From: Hymenolepis diminuta
Lineage: Eukaryota > Platyhelminthes > Cestoda > Cyclophyllidea > Hymenolepididae
Assembly: GCA_900708905.1 (NCBI GenBank)
Contig: CAADRB010000008.1
Location: 2,970,744 to 3,034,743, forward strand
DNA: 64,000 nucleotides
Direction of reading: 5' to 3'
The position numbers were made by a program, and so were the translations under genes. How positions within the stretch are numbered: the first letter of the stretch is position 1; each line of letters opens with the position of its first letter. Shown piece by piece: positions 59,241 to 64,000 of the stretch. The notes below the pieces were generated by a model. It was given only the letters and a program-made list of their open reading frames with translations. It was not told the origin of the DNA and searched no databases.

Positions 59241-62200
59241 GTGCCGATGTGATAATGGTGTCGTAAACCGAAAAGTAAGTCTAAAAATGACGACTGTAAA
59301 GTAAAAGAATGGGGAAAAATATTAGTAAATTTAAAGAATAATTAGAAATTATAATGATTCCTACTCTTATAATACCAACACTTTAATTAAGTTGATAAAT
59401 ATTGTGAACAATTACTACCTTATCAACAGGAGGGGCTATATAGAGATATTTGAAGAGACTGATTCAATGGACTTAAAATATGTTTTAATTGAATTTATGA
59501 AGTTAACAAAATTTCGCATACTCATCTCTTTTCAAAATCGATTGTGTCTGGTTATGGTTATCGAACTGGCTAAAGCTGGGAATACCAGATGATTGATGAG
59601 CAGAAAATATTAATACAATAATTCTAAAAGTCGTTCGTTGGCGTTCATAATGGATAAAAGCACAGTTTGTCTGATATTATGGTCCTGTAGTAATTTCCAA
59701 CCCTAGAAAGGCAGGAAGGTTTGATAAATGTTCTTGGAGTAAAACATTCACTCGCGCACTGCAAGTGGTCGGAGTGTATATTTTAAAAAGCCTACGAGTT
59801 AATTAATAGAATCGTGTTTCGAAATCAAAATTCAGCTGCGAAATATCATTCATCTACATATAATTCATAATATAAAAGACGATTAAATGCGATCACAATG
59901 AATTAATCACATACGCGACATTCTTCCGAATAGGCAAACCGAAGTAAAAAAAATAAAATTTCAAACAAACCTCTCGAAATTAAAAAGTTTTATGCTATTT
60001 TGATTTGAAAAAGGCAAATTGACGACATCACTTCTCAAACTGCATTTTGTTGAAACTCTACTCCCCTTTTCAACTATATTCATTGTCTTTTAACATAAAG
60101 TAAGTACCGTTAAATACACTGGTGGCGAATCCAAGACCGTAGAGCGATTATAAAGAATGAAGGGAATGCTTTTATTAAAGACCACTTAGCCCATTGGCAG
60201 GTGCAATAGTGGGATGGAATTCCATTAACACTGTATTTCGCCCTTTCCTAATGAATAGGCTAGCGCCGACAGGTTCTTTCATACGTGTCAGTTACTTACA
60301 GATAAGATAAGCAAATAGCCTAAATAAGCTTCAAAGAATTCAGATGGTACAATACACCACCTTTTCTGCGATACTGAAAGTATTGTATCAATCCATCCAG
60401 CAGCCAAAAACTGTTTCAATGCTTAATATAAGTTGTAAAATGATCGGGATAGATTTTTTCAAAAAAGTGATTTTAAATTCCTGTTTTGTTACATATTTTG
60501 TTTTTTTAAATAGTTGAATTCGTGCGAGGGAAGGAATTTTAAGTTCCATTGTGTTACAAAGTCCCGCTTAACATTACTTTAATTCTCCAATAAGATTGTG
60601 ATTACCAATACAATACAAAACAAATCCATATCTTTCTGCTTTTTGGAAGAAAAAATATATATTTGGTTAAATTCTTAAAGAAAGAGGAAAGCTTTTACAT
60701 ATAGTAACTTGATCCCTGATACAATTTCTAATACATTTTAAAGACAAGCTTTGCTTGCGTTTCAGATCGAACATTAACTATTGTTTAGACTTCAACGCGC
60801 AAACTAAATTATTTTATCAAATGGAAAAATTTTTTAAATTTTTTTTCGTTTATTATTGAAAATTCACAAACCAAGAAAAATATTTCGATAAAATGTGGAG
60901 TAAATAAACAGATCTTCATTTTCTAATTAGTATTTTTAAGTTCACATTGTTAGAAAATTAAAGGCGGTTTGTGGATATAATAATAAAATTGGGTATTTAT
61001 CGAGGAAAAGAAAAAAAATACATTTTTCATACGACTTTCCGTCTATTGCAGAAACAGAATTGTAATGACACAGGTAATTATTCGGTCACTGTGATATTAA
61101 ATATGCACAAATGACTGAGTAGTATGGGAGGGTTGTGAATTATTGACAAACTAAGTATTTGGGTGACTCATACAAAAGTTATGATAAGCATATGATGGAT
61201 TATCTCATATGATTCATGAAGATAGCAAGCATAAGGATACGTCAACAGTTTAGAAACCCTTATAAGTCTCTCAAAGTGTTAATCACCGCCTCAAGTCGAT
61301 AAAAACAGTAAAGTATCAGTCTGTCAATTGTAAACCAGCGTTCAAAGACCAGAAATCAGTGCTTTGACACTATTAATGGGATTACTGTTCCACGATTTTG
61401 ACACTAAAGTCAATGCGATCATCTTCAAAAGAGTTTTTGAAAAAGCAGCAGGAACAACAACAATACATACTTCTCCTAAGTGGGCAGTGAAAAAGTAAAT
61501 TAATCTCGAATCCCAAGGACCGAATCTCTCAGCCTTTTCTCCTTATCACTCTTTTGTGGTTGTGTACTCATTTGTCGAATTCGTTTAATTTATACAAGAT
61601 TTTTCAAAAACGGGATAACCGCGCATGTGTATTTCCCATGGACTTAATACCATACACAACTTCTTTAATCTGAAACAGACGTGTTTTCTGGCCCTGACCA
61701 CTAAATTCCTACAGCAAAATGCATACTGGCTTTATAAATAAATGAACAAATAAACTTTAATCAGCCGCCGAAAATTCGGTCGATTGCAATGAATCTCAAA
61801 CTTTAAATTGAGATTCCACCTTCGGAAGTTACTTGATTGGATTAAAAATTATTCATCAGCAGTTGGCTTTCCTCCTCTTATACTAAATGCTCTGAATATC
61901 TCATCTTAATAGTCAATTTCCTGCAAAGAACCTTCAATTGGAATCATAAGTACGATTTCAGTTTTATATAGACGTGTCGGTAATTCAGCACCCCAGATGG
62001 ATCAACAGTATGGATATGATGCGTAGGATATTAACAGTATCATATTAAAGGGATTCTTCCCCATAGAGGATATGAGAATAGTAAGAAAACAGACCGAAAA
62101 ATGCTTTGAGAAATTTCTGAAAAAGGCATTATGTTTTTTATTTAACATTAAAGAGGAAAAGCAAATTGAAATTTCTTTCAGTTCGTTTGGAAAGTGAAAT

Positions 62201-64000
62201 TCTTGAAACCTCTTCAATGAATCACAGATTAGGTATAATCTTGTAAGTTTTTACCGGAAAATTACAGAATTTTGAGGCTCTAATGACCTTATTTCCCTTT
62301 GAAATGTGTGCGCATACCATTTTTCTAACTTTTTGTTATACTTAGAGAGGTTTATGAGTCCCGCTTGAGGCAGTCTTGGCACCTTAACAGAGGTGCAACA
62401 TTGATAGGCTAATCACTTGAAGTGCAAGATAAAATAAATTAATATTATCGCTAAAGGTAATAACAAAAAAACATTAAAATTTTTATTTGTGGTGACAGTA
62501 AACCCAACTAAGGATAAAGAGGATGGGGAAATAATAGAACAACGCCAGAGTTTGCAACTGGATTGCGGCAAATGCTTGTCTGCGATGTTCAGTGTTTATT
62601 AACAGGTATTATTTAACCGAAAAGGGTTGGTCTTGTCTAGTCGAATCATTCCTTTCCGATGGTTGATAATGCAAATGATCTTATATGGCATTCCGCAGCT
62701 GAAAGCTTTTGCACCTAGACTTATACAAGATAAATGCTTTTGCATCTTACAATCTTCTTTGTTATTAATACATTCCAGGTCTGAGTGAATTCCATAAAAT
62801 TATGTGCACGGAGTTCATTACTTACCTGGTTTCTTTAAAGTTTTTCCTACCCAACTAAACTTACTCAAATGTTCTATTTATCTATGAAGAAACTGTACTT
62901 TCTTGATAATTGAAAAGAAACCATTGTTTGAGCTAAAGGTTTTCTACCATCCTCCTACCTAGTTAATTTATCATTTAATGGCTAACATCATGACCTTGAA
63001 TTGTACCTTGAGAAATATCGAAGGCAATGAGTGAACTTATGTGGGTCATTCTAAAATCAGTTTTGTAAAAGTAAAACGGGGAGAATATTTAATACGATGT
63101 GTTTCTTAAAATTCATTTAATACTTAAGTGTTGATACTATTAGGTTTCTGTTTTCGTCCATTTTTGATAATAAAATGAGAGATTCAAACAAATTGGTGCC
63201 CCTAAACCATTAGATGAAGCTACAAATATATAAAAAGTGAGTATTATTCATGTTGGAGGTGTAAATTCACACGAGCAATATTTTCTCAAATTTAATTGTA
63301 AATTAGCAAACATCTTTTTCACTATGAGAGGCAATATTCTTATTCGTTGCAGCACTAAAATCAGTACTTCATGTTTTCTCTTTAAACTGTGAATCTGGTG
63401 GGTCTTAATGCGATTGTGCTGAAAATGAATTACGCATAAGGTGTGGTAGAGATACGGATTTTCTTGATTTTCACTAAGAAGCGACCTTTCAGGAAAGGGA
63501 GGGGTCATTTGGAGATTTAAAGTTTTCTGCTGCCTTTCAGATTACGGTGACCTCGGATTTTATAGTGTCAACGGGTTTAGAGGTTAGCGCTGGTCCCGTT
63601 TTAATGGGAGAAATTTGTCTCTTCTAACTACACATAGATCTCTTGATTACTAGACATTTATTAATTAACTGAATTAGAGACAAATATACAATCTTGTGAT
63701 TCTGTCACTTTACTTTCAAAGCGCAGACATGAAAAACTGTCAGTATCATCAAATTTTATTTTGTCATAGATATGAACACATGCAATCGTTAATATATTCT
63801 GAGCTGACATTCGGTTTCTTCTCCACATTTTCATAGGTAATGTAGGTACTGTATTTTTGTACTGCTCTTGGTTATGTGGTTATCTATAGAATAGCAGTGG
63901 AAACTTCAACCCAACTTGGGAGAATGAAAGAACAATAATCGGAAGATCTAGGGCTCTAAGTGACGAATTACATTCAGATAGCTTTTTAAGATTCTTCACA
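59241..64000. other. Gene-poor end of the window
   Basis: No supported coding exon on either strand. It contains the second copy of the ~145-bp repeat (62568-62710) and a possible SINE end at about 62353. Remaining N-terminal exons of the kinase-myosin could be here, unrecognised. Confidence 0.35.
62568..62710 (+). repeat. Dispersed ~145-bp repeat, copy 2
   Basis: Same orientation as 34757-34900, with GCAAATGCTTGTCTGCGATG, TTGGTCTTG and GCAAATGATCTTATATGGC in the same order. Both copies are followed by A/T-rich DNA without an obvious tail. Confidence 0.6.

Overview
This looks like a eukaryotic window: AT-rich, intron-rich DNA from an invertebrate, most likely a parasitic flatworm (tapeworm or fluke). 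That assignment is an inference from low GC, long introns with clean GT-AG borders, a Ty3/gypsy element, decayed non-LTR and Tc1/mariner elements, and a tRNA-derived SINE family. There is no operon structure, no bacterial feature, no CRISPR and no rRNA. One ambiguous base (N) lies at 666.

Layout. Positions 1-745 hold the 3' end of a Ty3/gypsy retrotransposon (end of pol, then the 3' LTR). Positions 2073-12922 (+) hold an 11-exon gene for a 471-residue protein with a serine/acid-rich N-terminal half, a B-box-type zinc finger and an alpha-helical C-terminal part. Its first eight exons form an alternating two-exon pattern (phases 0->2, 2->0) that suggests internal exon duplication. Positions 12.9-22.7 kb are intergenic and carry a decayed non-LTR reverse transcriptase (about 17.16-18.06 kb, +) and a decayed, internally deleted mariner-type transposase (about 20.52-21.54 kb, -).

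From 22878 up to at least 56326, and tentatively 58410, the minus strand carries one very large gene that I rebuilt by hand from splice sites and reading phase. It reads as a class III (NINAC/MYO3-like) kinase-myosin: STE20-type kinase pieces at 53.3-58.4 kb, a long serine-rich linker (42.4-46.1 kb), a full-length but extremely divergent myosin motor (28.2-41.5 kb), one IQ motif, and a basic Ser/Arg-rich tail (22.9-27.8 kb). The 26 exons from 46051 down to the stop at 22878 join in one frame with no stop codon and give 1613 residues. All three nucleotide-binding elements of the motor (P-loop, switch I, switch II) are replaced, so this appears to be a pseudo-motor. This is the most interesting object in the window. 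It converges on the B-box gene.

The introns of the large gene hold SINE copies, two related LTR-like repeats, a dispersed ~145-bp repeat, microsatellites and a plus-strand fragment that resembles an ABCG transporter membrane segment. The last ~5 kb (59.2-64 kb) shows no gene I can support, apart from a CpG-dense patch at about 59 kb that could be a promoter.
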